Shown here: positions 18,533-29,811 of the stretch, in pieces | Layout of the letters: each line of letters starts with the position of its first letter | Position numbering within the stretch: the stretch's first letter is position 1 | Origin: Pseudomonas sp. | Lineage (GTDB): Bacteria; Pseudomonadota; Gammaproteobacteria; Pseudomonadales; Pseudomonadaceae | Direction of reading: 5' to 3' | Length of the DNA: 64,000 nucleotides | Assembly: GCF_017744435.1 (NCBI RefSeq) | Contig: NZ_JAGIBG010000007.1 | Coordinates: forward strand, 1 to 64,000 | Made by a program: the position numbers and the translations under genes | The notes under the pieces: generated by a model | The model's database searches: none | The model's input: only the letters and a program-made list of their open reading frames with translations | What the model was told of the DNA's origin: nothing

Positions 18533-19502
18533 GCACCTGCCCTTGATTGGCCGGTAGCACGGCCAGCTCGCCAAAGCGTTGCGCGGCATCGATATAGCGC
18601 AATGCCGACTTGGCGTCCTTCCAGCCCACGTAGCTCATCAGGGCCTTCAGCTCCCAGCCATTGGCCGTTGCCCAGGTGGCAAAGCCGCGGCGCAGGGAAT
18701 GGCCGGTGTACAGCGCGGCGGGTACGCTGGCACGTGCCAGCATGCGCCGCAGCAGGCCGACCAGGCTGTTGCTGTTGAGCGGCGTGTCGCTGAGGTTGCC
18801 CCAGCGGTCGAGCTTGCGAAATACCGGGCCGTGGGCGATGCCCGCCACCTCGATCCATTGCAGGTAGGCATTGACCGGGCACAGTGTCTTCAGTGCCGGG
18901 GTGCGGTGCTGCACGCCCAGTGCTTCGCGGTCGCCCTTGCTGCGCGGCAGGAACAGGGTGATGCCAACGCCGGCTTCAGCCTGGATGTGCTCGACACGCA
19001 GGCGCGCCAGTTCGTCGCCGCGAAAGCCGCGCCAGAAGCCCAGCAACAGCAGGGCGCTGTCACGGCGGGCGCGGCGCAGGGCCGGCAGGTCGTGGCACTC
19101 GCGGGCCTGGGTGGCTTCTGCTTCGAAACGCTCGACGGCTGCCTGCAAGTGTTGCAGCAACAGCGGGGCGGCTTGCCTGGGCGGTGTCGGATGCAGGGTA
19201 CGGATGCCGCGCAGCACCTGGCGCACCAGCGGCGCCTTGGTCGGGTCGGGGAAGCCCTGGCTGATGTGCCACTGGCTGAGTGCTGCCAGGCGCTGGCGCA
19301 GAGTGCTGACTGCGTGCTGTTCGGCGTGATCGGCCAGGTAACGGGCGATGCTGTCGGCGGTGGCCGGCAGGAACCCGCCCCAATGGGCCTCGAAGTGTTC
19401 GATGGCGGCCTGGTAGCTGCGCCGAGTGTTGTCGCGGGTGGCGGCGCGGACGTAGCGCTCGATGTCGGTCATGGCTGGCAGGTTGGTGAGAGACCGTGAC
19501 AC
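18522..19502 (-). CDS. Tyrosine recombinase / site-specific integrase
   Basis: 326-residue phage-integrase-family protein. An N-terminal SAM-like core-binding domain (about 10-100, NTRRSYQAAIEHFEAHW) precedes the catalytic domain with Arg in GFRGDEL, Lys in PRSKGDRE, HSLRRG (His-x-x-Arg), a Gly-Trp before KDAKSALRY, and the nucleophile Tyr in ALRYID. All catalytic residues seem present. The start may be ATG 19502 or ATG 19472. No direct repeats, excisionase or phage genes adjoin it, so it is a lone chromosomal recombinase rather than an evident island marker. Substrate sites are unknown. Confidence 0.87.
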   Translation of the reverse strand: MSRSLTNLPAMTDIERYVRAATRDNTRRSYQAAIEHFEAHWGGFLPATADSIARYLADHAEQHAVSTLRQRLAALSQWHISQGFPDPTKAPLVRQVLRGIRTLHPTPPRQAAPLLLQHLQAAVERFEAEATQARECHDLPALRRARRDSALLLLGFWRGFRGDELARLRVEHIQAEAGVGITLFLPRSKGDREALGVQHRTPALKTLCPVNAYLQWIEVAGIAHGPVFRKLDRWGNLSDTPLNSNSLVGLLRRMLARASVPAALYTGHSLRRGFATWATANGWELKALMSYVGWKDAKSALRYIDAAQRFGELAVLPANQGQVLIP

Positions 19503-19526
19503 GATAAAGCTAATTGGTCCGCCTGT

Positions 19527-19562
19527 CCCGGCCTCTTCGCGGCTTTAGCCGCGAAGAGGCCG
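19527..19562. repeat. Single palindromic REP hairpin
   Basis: CGGCCTCTTCGCGGCT-TTA-GCCGCGAAGAGGCCG is a long perfect palindrome made of the REP stem without the CTCCCACAGG tail. It lies upstream of the recombinase and after the PhnD-like gene; it could double as a terminator stem. Confidence 0.85.
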
Positions 19563-19579
19563 TATCAGGTGACACCGGA

Positions 19580-20452
19580 TCAGCGGGGTAAAGAGGCATC
19601 CATCAATTGCCGCAGCGGCGCATATTCAGCCTGGCTCACCGGCACCAGCCCGCTGGCATCCTGGGACGCGACAAAGGCGGCCATGGCCTTGGGGTCGTCC
19701 AGCATCGCTGCGCGAATGCGTTCCTTCAGTGCCGGGCACAGGCTGGCGCTGAACACATAGGGGTCGTAGTAGATCGGTCGTGAACGCCATTGCACCTTGA
19801 GTGCAGCCGGGCTCAGCGCATGCCGGGCGAGGTAGGCATCGGCCCGCTCGCTGGCGACGAAGGCGGCATCGACCCGCCCATCGAGCAACGCCTCCAGCGC
19901 CTTGTCGTGGGTCCCGGCATACACCAGCGCGCCGAAGAACTGTGGCAACGGCGAGCCGACTTCGGCCGGGAACTCGACACTCGGCACCAGGCTGCCAGAG
20001 GTGCTGGCCGGGTCGCTCAGGGCCACGCGCTTGCCGCGCAGTTGCTCGATGTTTTCGACGCTGTTGCCACGGGTCAGCAGCAGCGCCTGGTAATGGCTGC
20101 CGGCCGGTGTGTAAGGGCCAGCGCTCAAGGTGAAGGTGGCGAACGGTTCGATGCCGGGGTCGCGGCGGTTGGCCAGGACAAACGACGCTGGCCCAAGCCG
20201 GGCGATATCCGCGCCGCCGGAGACGATGGCGTCCACTACGCTTTCGTAGGAGGCGGCAATCACCAGCTCCACCGGCACGCCCGCTGCCTGGCTCAGGCGT
20301 TGCAGCAGCGGCTGATGCTCGCGGACCATGTCCTCGCTGCTCTTGATCGGGATCACCGCCAGGCGCAGGCTGCGCGGCGTGCAATCGGCCAGGGCGGCAG
20401 AGGCCAACAGATTGGCCAGCAACAGCGCGGCCAGGGTCTTCACAACACGCAT
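19580..20452 (-). CDS. PhnD-like periplasmic substrate-binding protein
   Basis: 290-residue exported protein with a signal peptide (MRVVKTLAALLLANLLASAALA). It belongs to the phosphate/phosphite/phosphonate-binding (PhnD) superfamily: LRLAVIPIKSSEDM, YESVVDAIVSGGADIARLGP, RGKRVALSDPASTSGSLVP and a DGRVDAAFVASE segment are characteristic. No ABC permease or ATPase is near. Instead it overlaps by 13 bases the end of a GGDEF-EAL gene upstream, so both are translated together. That suggests it senses a ligand for the signalling protein rather than transporting one; this is inference. Confidence 0.86.
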   Translation of the reverse strand: MRVVKTLAALLLANLLASAALADCTPRSLRLAVIPIKSSEDMVREHQPLLQRLSQAAGVPVELVIAASYESVVDAIVSGGADIARLGPASFVLANRRDPGIEPFATFTLSAGPYTPAGSHYQALLLTRGNSVENIEQLRGKRVALSDPASTSGSLVPSVEFPAEVGSPLPQFFGALVYAGTHDKALEALLDGRVDAAFVASERADAYLARHALSPAALKVQWRSRPIYYDPYVFSASLCPALKERIRAAMLDDPKAMAAFVASQDASGLVPVSQAEYAPLRQLMDASLPR

Positions 20453-22767
20453 GGCTTTTCCTCGATACCGTTGAAGGGCGGGTAGTCACGCAACTGCGCC
20501 GGCGACAACGGCCGGCTGAAGTGATAGCCCTGGGCGATATCACACCCGGCGAGCTTCAGGCACACCACCTGCTCGCGGGTCTCGACGCCTTCGGCCACCA
20601 CTTCCAGGCCCAGGCGCTTGGCCAGGATGATGGTCGAGGACACGATCGGGCTGTCGTCATAGCTGTTGGACAACGGTGCGATCAGCGAGCGGTCGATCTT
20701 CAGCTTGCTCAGCGGCAGTGACTGCAGGTGCGCGAAGCCGGCATAGCCGCGGCCGAAGTCGTCCAGGCTGATGCCCAGGCCGGCGGCACGCAGGCGATGC
20801 AGGTGATCGACGGCGGTGCCTTCCGGGTCGAGGATGGTGGTTTCGGTAATCTCCAGCTCCAGGCGCTGCGGATTGATGCCGTACAGCTGCAGCTTGGCCA
20901 GCAGGCGGGTGCTGAAGTCGGCCTGGCGCAACTGCATGGCCGAGACATTCACGGCCAGCCGTGCCTCACGGCCTTGTGCATCCCAGCGGGCCAGTTCTTC
21001 GCAGGCCAGGCGCAGCACTTCCCAACCCAGCTCGATGATGAAGCCGCTGCGTTCGGCCAGGCTGATGAAACGGTCTGGGTAGAGCAGCCCGAATTCGGGG
21101 TGATCCCAGCGCACCAAGGCTTCATAGCCCAGTACTCGGTGGCTATCCAGGCGGATCTGCGGCTGGTAGTGCAACACGAACTGGCGCTCGGTCAGGGCCG
21201 TGCCGAAGGCTTGCTCGAGGGTGAAGGCCTGGATGTCGGAAAGGTTGAGCGAGGGGTCGAAGAAACGATACTGGGCGCGCCCGGCCTGCTTCGCCGAGTA
21301 CATGGCGGCATCGGCACAGCGGATCAGGCTGTCGATGTCCTGGCCATCACGCGGGCAGATGCTGACCCCGACACTGGGGCTGGTGTTGACCTCCTGGCCG
21401 TCGAGGGCGTAGGTGGCCGAGAGTTTCTGCACCAGCGTGCGCACCCAGCTGTTGATCTGCGCCTCGCTGCGTTCGCCTGCCAGCAGCACGACGAATTCGT
21501 CACCGCCAAAGCGCGAAGCCTCGTCGCCGGGTTCGAGCAGGCGCTGGATGCGCCCGGCCACCGCCTGCAGCAACAGGTCGCCGATCTTGTGCCCGAGCGA
21601 GTCGTTGATCGACTTGAAACGGTCCATGTCGATGAACAGGATGGCCATCAAGCGGCGCTTGCCGCGTTGCCGGGTCAGCGCCTGCCCGGCGACTTCGACG
21701 AACTGGCGGCGGTTGTGCAGGCCACTGAGGTGGTCGGTGGCGGCGGCGTGGCTGCTGCGCCGGTGTTCGTCTTCCAGGCGACCGATCAATTGCTGGTTGA
21801 CCTGCTGCGCGTGCTCCAGGGCGCTGAACGCCTCCTGGCGCTTGCGTAGCAGGCGCAAGGTCCAGGCCAGGCTGGCGAGGATCATCAGGGTCATGCTCAG
21901 GTTCAGCCAGAATTGCCGCGAATAGGCCAACGTGGAAGGGGCGAGAATCTCGTCGTAACGCTGACTGACCACCACGCTGAAGCCACGCTCGGGCACCCGC
22001 CGGTACAGGCTCTGGTACGGGACTCCGGACGCGTACTGGGTCAATTGCCCGGCCGTCTCGTCGGCATCTGCCATGTCCGGTTCGAAGCTGTCGCCTGCCA
22101 CCACCACGCCGCTGGTATCGATGCGCAGGCGCTCCTGGCCATCGTCCTGGATCAGGCGCATCAAGCCGCTGTCGCCAAGGTCGATGTGCTGGAAGAGCAC
22201 CGCCAGGTAGCCAATGTCGAGCTGCACCACGAGAATGTTGTCGATCTCCCGGCCCGGCAGGTCGGTCAAGGGCAAGAGGAAGGGCAGGCGCCAGTTGGGC
22301 ATGGTCGGTGACGAGGTATCGGGGGCGATCCGTGGCAGGAAAGGTTTGAAGCCGTAGTGGGCGACATGCACCTTCAATTGATCCAGCCATTGCGCTGGCA
22401 GCTGCGCGGCCTCGTCGCTGTGGCTGGCTGAAAGCAGCCGACCCTGGCGGTCATACAGGCTCATGCGCTTGAACACCGGGTCCTCAGCGAGCAGCCTGGC
22501 CAGGCTCAAGCTGCCCTCGCGCAAGGTTTTCATGTCGTCCTGGGTTACCCGGCCCACGGCCTGGGCGCGGTCGACCAGCTGACGCAGGCTTTCGGCAACG
22601 ATGCTGGCCAGGTTCAGATGCTCGGCCGCCTTGGCCGCCAGTGCATCCTGGCGCGAGGCGGCCTTCTGGGTGACATGCAGCCCCCAGAGGAAGGTCAGGG
22701 TGGCTGCACAGAGCATCAGGATCAGCAAGCGCAGGAGGCTTGCGGAGGAGAGAGAGCGACGGATCAC
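20440..22767 (-). CDS. Membrane GGDEF-EAL cyclic-di-GMP protein with periplasmic sensor domain
   Basis: 775-residue inner-membrane protein. A first helix (about 8-30) and a second (about 290-310) flank a periplasmic dCache-like sensor. A coiled-coil linker then leads to a GGDEF domain (GGDEF at 421-425) and an EAL domain (EAL at 549-551, with ETTIL, LDDFGRGYAGF and KIDRS downstream). Both signature motifs are intact, so it may make and break c-di-GMP. The product-inhibition site four to five residues before GGDEF reads EPGD, not RxxD, so feedback inhibition is probably lost. It is co-translated with the PhnD-like binding protein, a plausible periplasmic partner. Confidence 0.92.
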   Translation of the reverse strand: MIRRSLSSASLLRLLILMLCAATLTFLWGLHVTQKAASRQDALAAKAAEHLNLASIVAESLRQLVDRAQAVGRVTQDDMKTLREGSLSLARLLAEDPVFKRMSLYDRQGRLLSASHSDEAAQLPAQWLDQLKVHVAHYGFKPFLPRIAPDTSSPTMPNWRLPFLLPLTDLPGREIDNILVVQLDIGYLAVLFQHIDLGDSGLMRLIQDDGQERLRIDTSGVVVAGDSFEPDMADADETAGQLTQYASGVPYQSLYRRVPERGFSVVVSQRYDEILAPSTLAYSRQFWLNLSMTLMILASLAWTLRLLRKRQEAFSALEHAQQVNQQLIGRLEDEHRRSSHAAATDHLSGLHNRRQFVEVAGQALTRQRGKRRLMAILFIDMDRFKSINDSLGHKIGDLLLQAVAGRIQRLLEPGDEASRFGGDEFVVLLAGERSEAQINSWVRTLVQKLSATYALDGQEVNTSPSVGVSICPRDGQDIDSLIRCADAAMYSAKQAGRAQYRFFDPSLNLSDIQAFTLEQAFGTALTERQFVLHYQPQIRLDSHRVLGYEALVRWDHPEFGLLYPDRFISLAERSGFIIELGWEVLRLACEELARWDAQGREARLAVNVSAMQLRQADFSTRLLAKLQLYGINPQRLELEITETTILDPEGTAVDHLHRLRAAGLGISLDDFGRGYAGFAHLQSLPLSKLKIDRSLIAPLSNSYDDSPIVSSTIILAKRLGLEVVAEGVETREQVVCLKLAGCDIAQGYHFSRPLSPAQLRDYPPFNGIEEKPCVL

Positions 22768-22847
22768 TGCTGTTTTTCCCGACCCTGGGTGAAGGTCGAA
22801 AAATACGACAGGCAGATGACAGCCTCATGACTAGTGGCTAATTGCCT

Positions 22848-23834
22848 TTAAGGTTTCCCCCGATCCGCCAGGGGCGCCTGTATGCGCGAGGTCTCTTCCT
22901 GCAGGTAGGTGATCAACGCGGTGATCTCGGTCTCGCCCAGGCGCATGTTGGGCATGGCCAGGCGGTTGTATTGTTCATAGAGCAGGGTGGCCAGCGGCTC
23001 CTTCTCGGCGAGCATCTGGTCTGGCTCCTTCAGCCAGCGTATCAGCCAGCTGGGGTCGCGTTGCTGGGTCACGCCGAGCAGGTCGGGGCCGATGCCGGGT
23101 TGGCCGGGTTCGGTGTTGCCCACGGTGTGGCAGGAGGAGCAGCGGGTGCGGAAGATCTGTTCGCCGCTGCTGGGCGGGCGGATTTGCGGTGCGCTGGCGT
23201 AGTCGTTGGCCATGGCACTGGCCTGTTTCCAGTTGTGCAGGCTGTTGCCCAGGCGGTCGGCGAGGATGTACGGGCTTTCGAAGGGCGAGGCCTTCATCCA
23301 GCGGCCAGTGGCCTGGTTGCCGATAATCAGGCTCAGGTTGTGGTCTTTGGAGCGGCCGTTCTCCAGGCCTTCGATGTACAGGCCCAGGCGCCGGCGCAGC
23401 TGTTCGATGTCTTCAGGCTCGCCAGTGAGCAGGGTCCAGCCGGGGCCGATGCCGAACTTTTCGGCATAGCGCTTGAGCGTGGCGGGGGTGTCGTTGTAGG
23501 GGTCGATGCTGATGGAGTAGAGGAAGATGTCCCTGCCGACCCGGTCCCCGAGGATCTTCTGCACCTGGCGCAGGCGGGCGGTTTCCACCGGGCAGGAGTC
23601 GGAGCAGCCGGTGAAGATGAAGTTGATCGCCACCACCTTGTCCTTGATCAGGTCGTCGAAGAACCGCACCTGCTTGCCGTCCTGGGTGACCAGTGGTGTG
23701 TTGGGGAAGTAGTCGGCGCCCCATGGGGTGGCCGCTTCGGCCGTTTGCATCGATTGTGCCGATTTTATCGGCCAGTAATGGGTACCGGCGGCGAACAGGG
23801 TAAGTGCGAGCAGAACACGCCATGACAGGGCCAT
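22848..23834 (-). CDS. SCO1/SenC domain fused to cytochrome c
   Basis: 328-residue membrane-anchored or exported protein with an N-terminal hydrophobic segment (LLALTLFAAGTHYW). Residues about 40-190 are a SCO domain with the copper-binding Cys77-SDS-Cys81 (CxxxC) and a conserved His near 162. Residues about 220-310 are a class I cytochrome c with haem site CSSCH at 232-236 and a likely axial Met in AMPNMRLGE. SCO proteins deliver copper to CuA or multicopper sites. It lies 66 bases downstream of the large multicopper oxidase gene on the same strand, so it likely metallates or accepts electrons from that enzyme. Confidence 0.9.
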   Translation of the reverse strand: MALSWRVLLALTLFAAGTHYWPIKSAQSMQTAEAATPWGADYFPNTPLVTQDGKQVRFFDDLIKDKVVAINFIFTGCSDSCPVETARLRQVQKILGDRVGRDIFLYSISIDPYNDTPATLKRYAEKFGIGPGWTLLTGEPEDIEQLRRRLGLYIEGLENGRSKDHNLSLIIGNQATGRWMKASPFESPYILADRLGNSLHNWKQASAMANDYASAPQIRPPSSGEQIFRTRCSSCHTVGNTEPGQPGIGPDLLGVTQQRDPSWLIRWLKEPDQMLAEKEPLATLLYEQYNRLAMPNMRLGETEITALITYLQEETSRIQAPLADRGKP

Positions 23835-23900
23835 GATTTACGTCCTCTGAGTTGCGGTGAGTCGCGAAAGGGCCGCAGAGCGGCCCCTGTGCAACGCGTA

Positions 23901-27290
<3,390 letters not shown>

Positions 27291-27544
27291 TGCCTGGTGC
27301 CTCGCTCGCGGCTAAATGGCTATGGGCCATCAATGGCGTATTGCCGGGTTTTAATGGCCTGAGCAACGGCTGTGCCAACAGATGTTTCGGTAATACTTTG
27401 TTAAACAACTCCTTGCGGCGCCTGAGGCGCGCTAAATAACAGGGTGTCAAAGACCGGGTGTAGGCCCCCGAAACTGGGCAGGGTTGGGGCCCAACTCCGG
27501 TGATGGAGTGGGTGACAATTGGTGATGGGCGCTGTATACCTGTT
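27291..27544. other. Divergent intergenic region between oxidase and TenA genes
   Basis: No convincing ORF. It must carry the promoter of the multicopper oxidase (minus strand) and that of the riboswitch transcript (plus strand). An AT-rich patch (ATGTTTCGGTAATACTTTG) lies at about 27381-27399. I could not assign -35/-10 boxes with confidence. Confidence 0.5.
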
Positions 27545-27645
27545 GCCCACCAAGGGGAGCCCGGCAACGGGCTGAGAAACCGCTGACAGCTGTAGCGCGG
27601 TGACCCTTCGAACCTGATCCGGATAATGCCGGCGAAGGGATGGGA
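27545..27645 (+). ncRNA. TPP riboswitch (THI-box)
   Basis: The aptamer core is complete: GGGGAGCC at 27554-27561, CTGAGA at 27572-27577, GACCCTTCGAACCTGATC at 27602-27619, GGATAATGCC at 27621-27630 and the closing GCGAAGGGA at 27632-27640. It precedes two TenA genes of thiamin salvage, as expected for TPP control. Confidence 0.96.
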
Positions 27646-27665
27646 CTGCCGACCTGCCTTTTGCC

Positions 27666-27682
27666 GGCCTCACTGTGAGGCC
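27666..27682 (+). promoter_or_regulatory. SD-sequestering hairpin of the TPP riboswitch
   Basis: GGCCTCA-CTG-TGAGGCC forms a 7-base-pair stem whose 3' arm contains the only good ribosome site (TGAGG, 27676-27680), 7 bases before the ATG at 27688. This is the layout of a translational off-switch. GCCGGC at 27628-27633 in the aptamer's end can pair with GCCGGC at 27663-27668, which would open the hairpin when no TPP is bound. Confidence 0.75.
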
Positions 27683-27687
27683 ACACC

Positions 27688-28335
27688 ATGACCGAACGCT
27701 TCAGCGAAACCCTGCAACGCCAGAATCAACCGACCTGGTCGGCCGCCGTCGGCCACCGCTTCGTCACCGAACTCTGCGCAGGCAGCGTCGCCGACCCGAT
27801 CATGGTCCGCTACCTGGTCCAGGACCACCGCTTTCTCGACAGCTTCCTGACCTTGCTCGGCGCCGCTATCGCCACCGCCGACACCTATGAGGCCCGCCTG
27901 CGCTTCGGCCGCTTCGCGGGGATGATCTCCAGCGACGAGAACACCTATTTCCTGCGAGCCTTCGAGGCACTGGACGTCAGCCCGGCGCAACGCACCGAGC
28001 CCGCAGACACAGCACCTACCGCCGGCTTCAAGGCCATCATGCGCGAGGCCGCGGCCACCCGTTCCTACGCCGCCGCGCTGGCCGTGCTGAACGTTGCCGA
28101 AGGCCTGTACCTGGACTGGGCCCTCAAGGCACCGAAGCCGTTGCCGGCCAACTTCGTCTACGCCGAATGGATCACCCTGCACGACAACCCGGCGTTCTGC
28201 GATTTCGTTGCGTTCCTGAAGTCCGAACTGGACCGTGTCGGCCCCGAGGAGGCCGCATTGGCCAGAGATTTCTACGCACGGACTGTTGAACTGGAGCTTG
28301 CCTTCTTCGACGCCATCTACACCGAGGAGGCGTGA
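27688..28335 (+). CDS. TenA_E-type thiaminase II family protein
   Basis: 215-residue all-helical TenA protein. Family marks are VRYLVQDHRFLDSF and RFGRFAGMISSDENTYFLRAF. Where the classic TenA has its nucleophile Cys, this sequence has VLNVAEGLYLDWA, so it belongs to the TenA_E group, in which Glu replaces Cys. TenA_E enzymes, known from plants and bacteria, act in salvage of thiamin breakdown products (formylaminopyrimidine, aminopyrimidine). It lies directly after the TPP riboswitch and two bases before the TenA_C gene, so the two form one operon. Confidence 0.88.
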   Translation: MTERFSETLQRQNQPTWSAAVGHRFVTELCAGSVADPIMVRYLVQDHRFLDSFLTLLGAAIATADTYEARLRFGRFAGMISSDENTYFLRAFEALDVSPAQRTEPADTAPTAGFKAIMREAAATRSYAAALAVLNVAEGLYLDWALKAPKPLPANFVYAEWITLHDNPAFCDFVAFLKSELDRVGPEEAALARDFYARTVELELAFFDAIYTEEA

Positions 28336-28337
28336 GC

Positions 28338-28997
28338 ATGGATATTTTCGAGCGTTTGAAGGCCGCCACTGCTGGCCAATGGAACAGCTATGTCGATCAC
28401 GACTTCGTGCGGCAGATGGGCGAGGGCACGTTGTCGGAAGAAGCCTTCCGCACCTACCTGATCCAGGATTACCTGTTCCTCATCCAGTTCGCCCGCGCCT
28501 GGGCCCTGGCGGCCTACAAGAGCCGCCTGCCGGCGGACATCCGCGCCGCCCAGGCCGGCCTGGCAGCCATTCTCGACGAGACCGAGCTGCACCTGCGCCT
28601 GTGCGCACGTTGGGGGTTGTCGCAAGCCGATATTCAGGCAGCCCCCGAGCACCAGGCGACCGTGGCGTACACCCGTTACGTGCTCGACTGCGGCGCGGCC
28701 GGTGACCTGCTCGAACTGCATGTGGCGTTGGCGCCGTGCGTGATCGGCTACGCCGAGATCGGCCGCACGCTGGCGGAGCGCATTGGTGACCTGAGCGACC
28801 ACCCTTACCGGGAATGGATTGGCGAGTATGCCGGCGAGGGCTACCAGGGCGTGGCAGCGGCGGCGCGCAAGCACCTGGATGAACTGGCGGCGCGGAGCAT
28901 GACCGAGCAGCGGTTTGTGGAGCTGGCACAGATCTTTGGCCAGGCTTCGCGGCTGGAGGCTGATTTCTGGCAGATGGGGCTGGATGGCGTTGACTGA
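28338..28997 (+). CDS. tenA: Thiaminase II / aminopyrimidine aminohydrolase TenA (TenA_C)
   Basis: 219-residue TenA with the catalytic Cys in LALAPCVIGYAEIG (about residue 135), plus QDYLFLIQFARAW and YREWIGEYAGEGYQ. It hydrolyses 4-amino-5-aminomethyl-2-methylpyrimidine to HMP for thiamin resynthesis. A GTG six bases upstream is possible, but the ATG at 28338 is 7 bases after GAGGAGG at 28324-28330, the better start. It is the second gene of the riboswitch operon. No ThiXYZ or CytX transporter follows, unlike many tenA operons. Confidence 0.92.
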   Translation: MDIFERLKAATAGQWNSYVDHDFVRQMGEGTLSEEAFRTYLIQDYLFLIQFARAWALAAYKSRLPADIRAAQAGLAAILDETELHLRLCARWGLSQADIQAAPEHQATVAYTRYVLDCGAAGDLLELHVALAPCVIGYAEIGRTLAERIGDLSDHPYREWIGEYAGEGYQGVAAAARKHLDELAARSMTEQRFVELAQIFGQASRLEADFWQMGLDGVD

Positions 28998-29010
28998 GTG
29001 CCGGCTGGCT

Positions 29011-29220
29011 TCAGTCAGGCTGCTTCATTGAGGTTTTGTGAATCGCCGTGCACATGTACCGCACGGCGATTCGATCGCGTTCGGGCAGGGTGCGGTAGTG
29101 GTCGATGAGGTTGGCCTCTTCCTTGTTCAGGCGACGCAGGAACAGGCGTTGGTTGAATGATGTGAAAGCACGGAGGATGCGGATCAGAACGGGATCGATT
29201 GCCATGGAATCGCCTTGCAT
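29011..29220 (-). CDS. Hypothetical small protein, 69 aa
   Basis: A basic, soluble protein with IRILRAFTSFNQRLFLRRL, LNKEEANLIDHYRTLPERDR and IAVRYMCTAI. I do not recognise a family with certainty; the helical, RNA-regulator-like composition resembles small Pseudomonas proteins of unknown role. It starts with ATG 29220, or ATG 29205 (MAIDPVLIR). Its stop lies 14 bases from the end of tenA, converging on it. Confidence 0.6.
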   Translation of the reverse strand: MQGDSMAIDPVLIRILRAFTSFNQRLFLRRLNKEEANLIDHYRTLPERDRIAVRYMCTAIHKTSMKQPD

Positions 29221-29508
29221 GATTATGGGCTCTCGTCCGTGAGACTTTCCCTACTTTGTCAGGGGATAAAGGCGAAGTCTAGCGATTTTGGTCAATGTTT
29301 TGAGTGATTGGGCTGCTGCAGGCAGCCCAAGCTTTTATCAGCCAGGGAGAAAAATCCTGACTTGCCGCTCTCCTGGCTGGCGCGTTGTGTGGCCTGTCAT
29401 TCAATTTGCCAGCCAGTATCTCCCTCCTGCAGATAGCCGCGGAGCGCTCAATGGGCGTACCGAGAGCAGCGTGGACTTGAGCTTCCGTGCCGGCGATGGA
29501 GTGATGCG
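29221..29508. other. Gap with two inverted repeats, no clear gene
   Basis: Contains a hairpin at 29308-29330 (TTGGGCTG-N7-CAGCCCAA) followed on the plus strand by GCTTTT, a possible weak terminator. A spaced inverted repeat (CTGGCTGGC ... GCCAGCCAG) lies between about 29371 and 29424. Plus-strand reading frames here lack ribosome sites and normal codon use. Confidence 0.45.
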
Positions 29509-29661
29509 CTATCGGTTGAATGCCGAAAAAGCGTTTGACCCCATCACCCAACAACCGTTCAAGGACTGCAGGCTGCCGCGCGGGCTGTTGCAGGTGGCGC
29601 AGCAGGTCAACTGATTCAGTGCCTTGAGGTCGACGCTGGAGTCGACAGTGGGCTTGAGCAT
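29509..29661 (-). CDS. Small Cys-rich peptide ORF, 50 aa
   Basis: Begins MLKPTVDSSVDLKALNQL, then a tight cysteine cluster (TCCATCNSPRG) and a fourth Cys before a Trp (LNGCWVMG), ending SAFNR. A good ribosome site, AAGGTG, lies 6 bases before the ATG at 29661, and codons in the first half follow Pseudomonas preference (CTC AAG CCC, GTC GAC). The polar N-terminus plus Cys-rich C-terminus recalls leader-core peptides, but no modification enzyme is seen; a small metal-binding or toxin-like protein is equally possible. It sits 150 bases downstream of the Sel1-trypsin-rhodanese gene, separated by a GC hairpin at 29743-29766. Function unknown. Confidence 0.5.
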   Translation of the reverse strand: MLKPTVDSSVDLKALNQLTCCATCNSPRGSLQSLNGCWVMGSNAFSAFNR

Positions 29662-29742
29662 GGGGATCACCTTTTGTTCTTGTAGTGGTGAATAGTCCTG
29701 AAGGAGAACCATCTGGCCGGGTTTCGGCGGCAGCTGACTGTA

Positions 29743-29766
29743 AGGCGCGCCCGGCAGCGGGCGCCT
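29743..29766 (-). terminator. GC-rich hairpin after the 1063-aa protein gene
   Basis: AGGCGC(G)CCCG-GCAG-CGGGCGCCT, a 9-base-pair stem with one bulged base, 46 bases beyond the stop codon. The T-tract is very weak. Confidence 0.4.
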
Positions 29767-29811
29767 CTGGGAAATGCTTGATGGGATATCGAGTCTGCTT
29801 ATGGGCCTGGG

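Noticed and set aside
18522..19502. Tyrosine recombinase as marker of a genomic island
   Set aside because: No att direct repeats, tRNA, excisionase or phage genes nearby; neighbours are ordinary core-type genes.
29288..29614. Plus-strand frame of 108 codons near the small Cys-rich ORF
   Set aside because: No ribosome site, and it overlaps a hairpin; the minus-strand 50-aa ORF has better codon use and a ribosome site.
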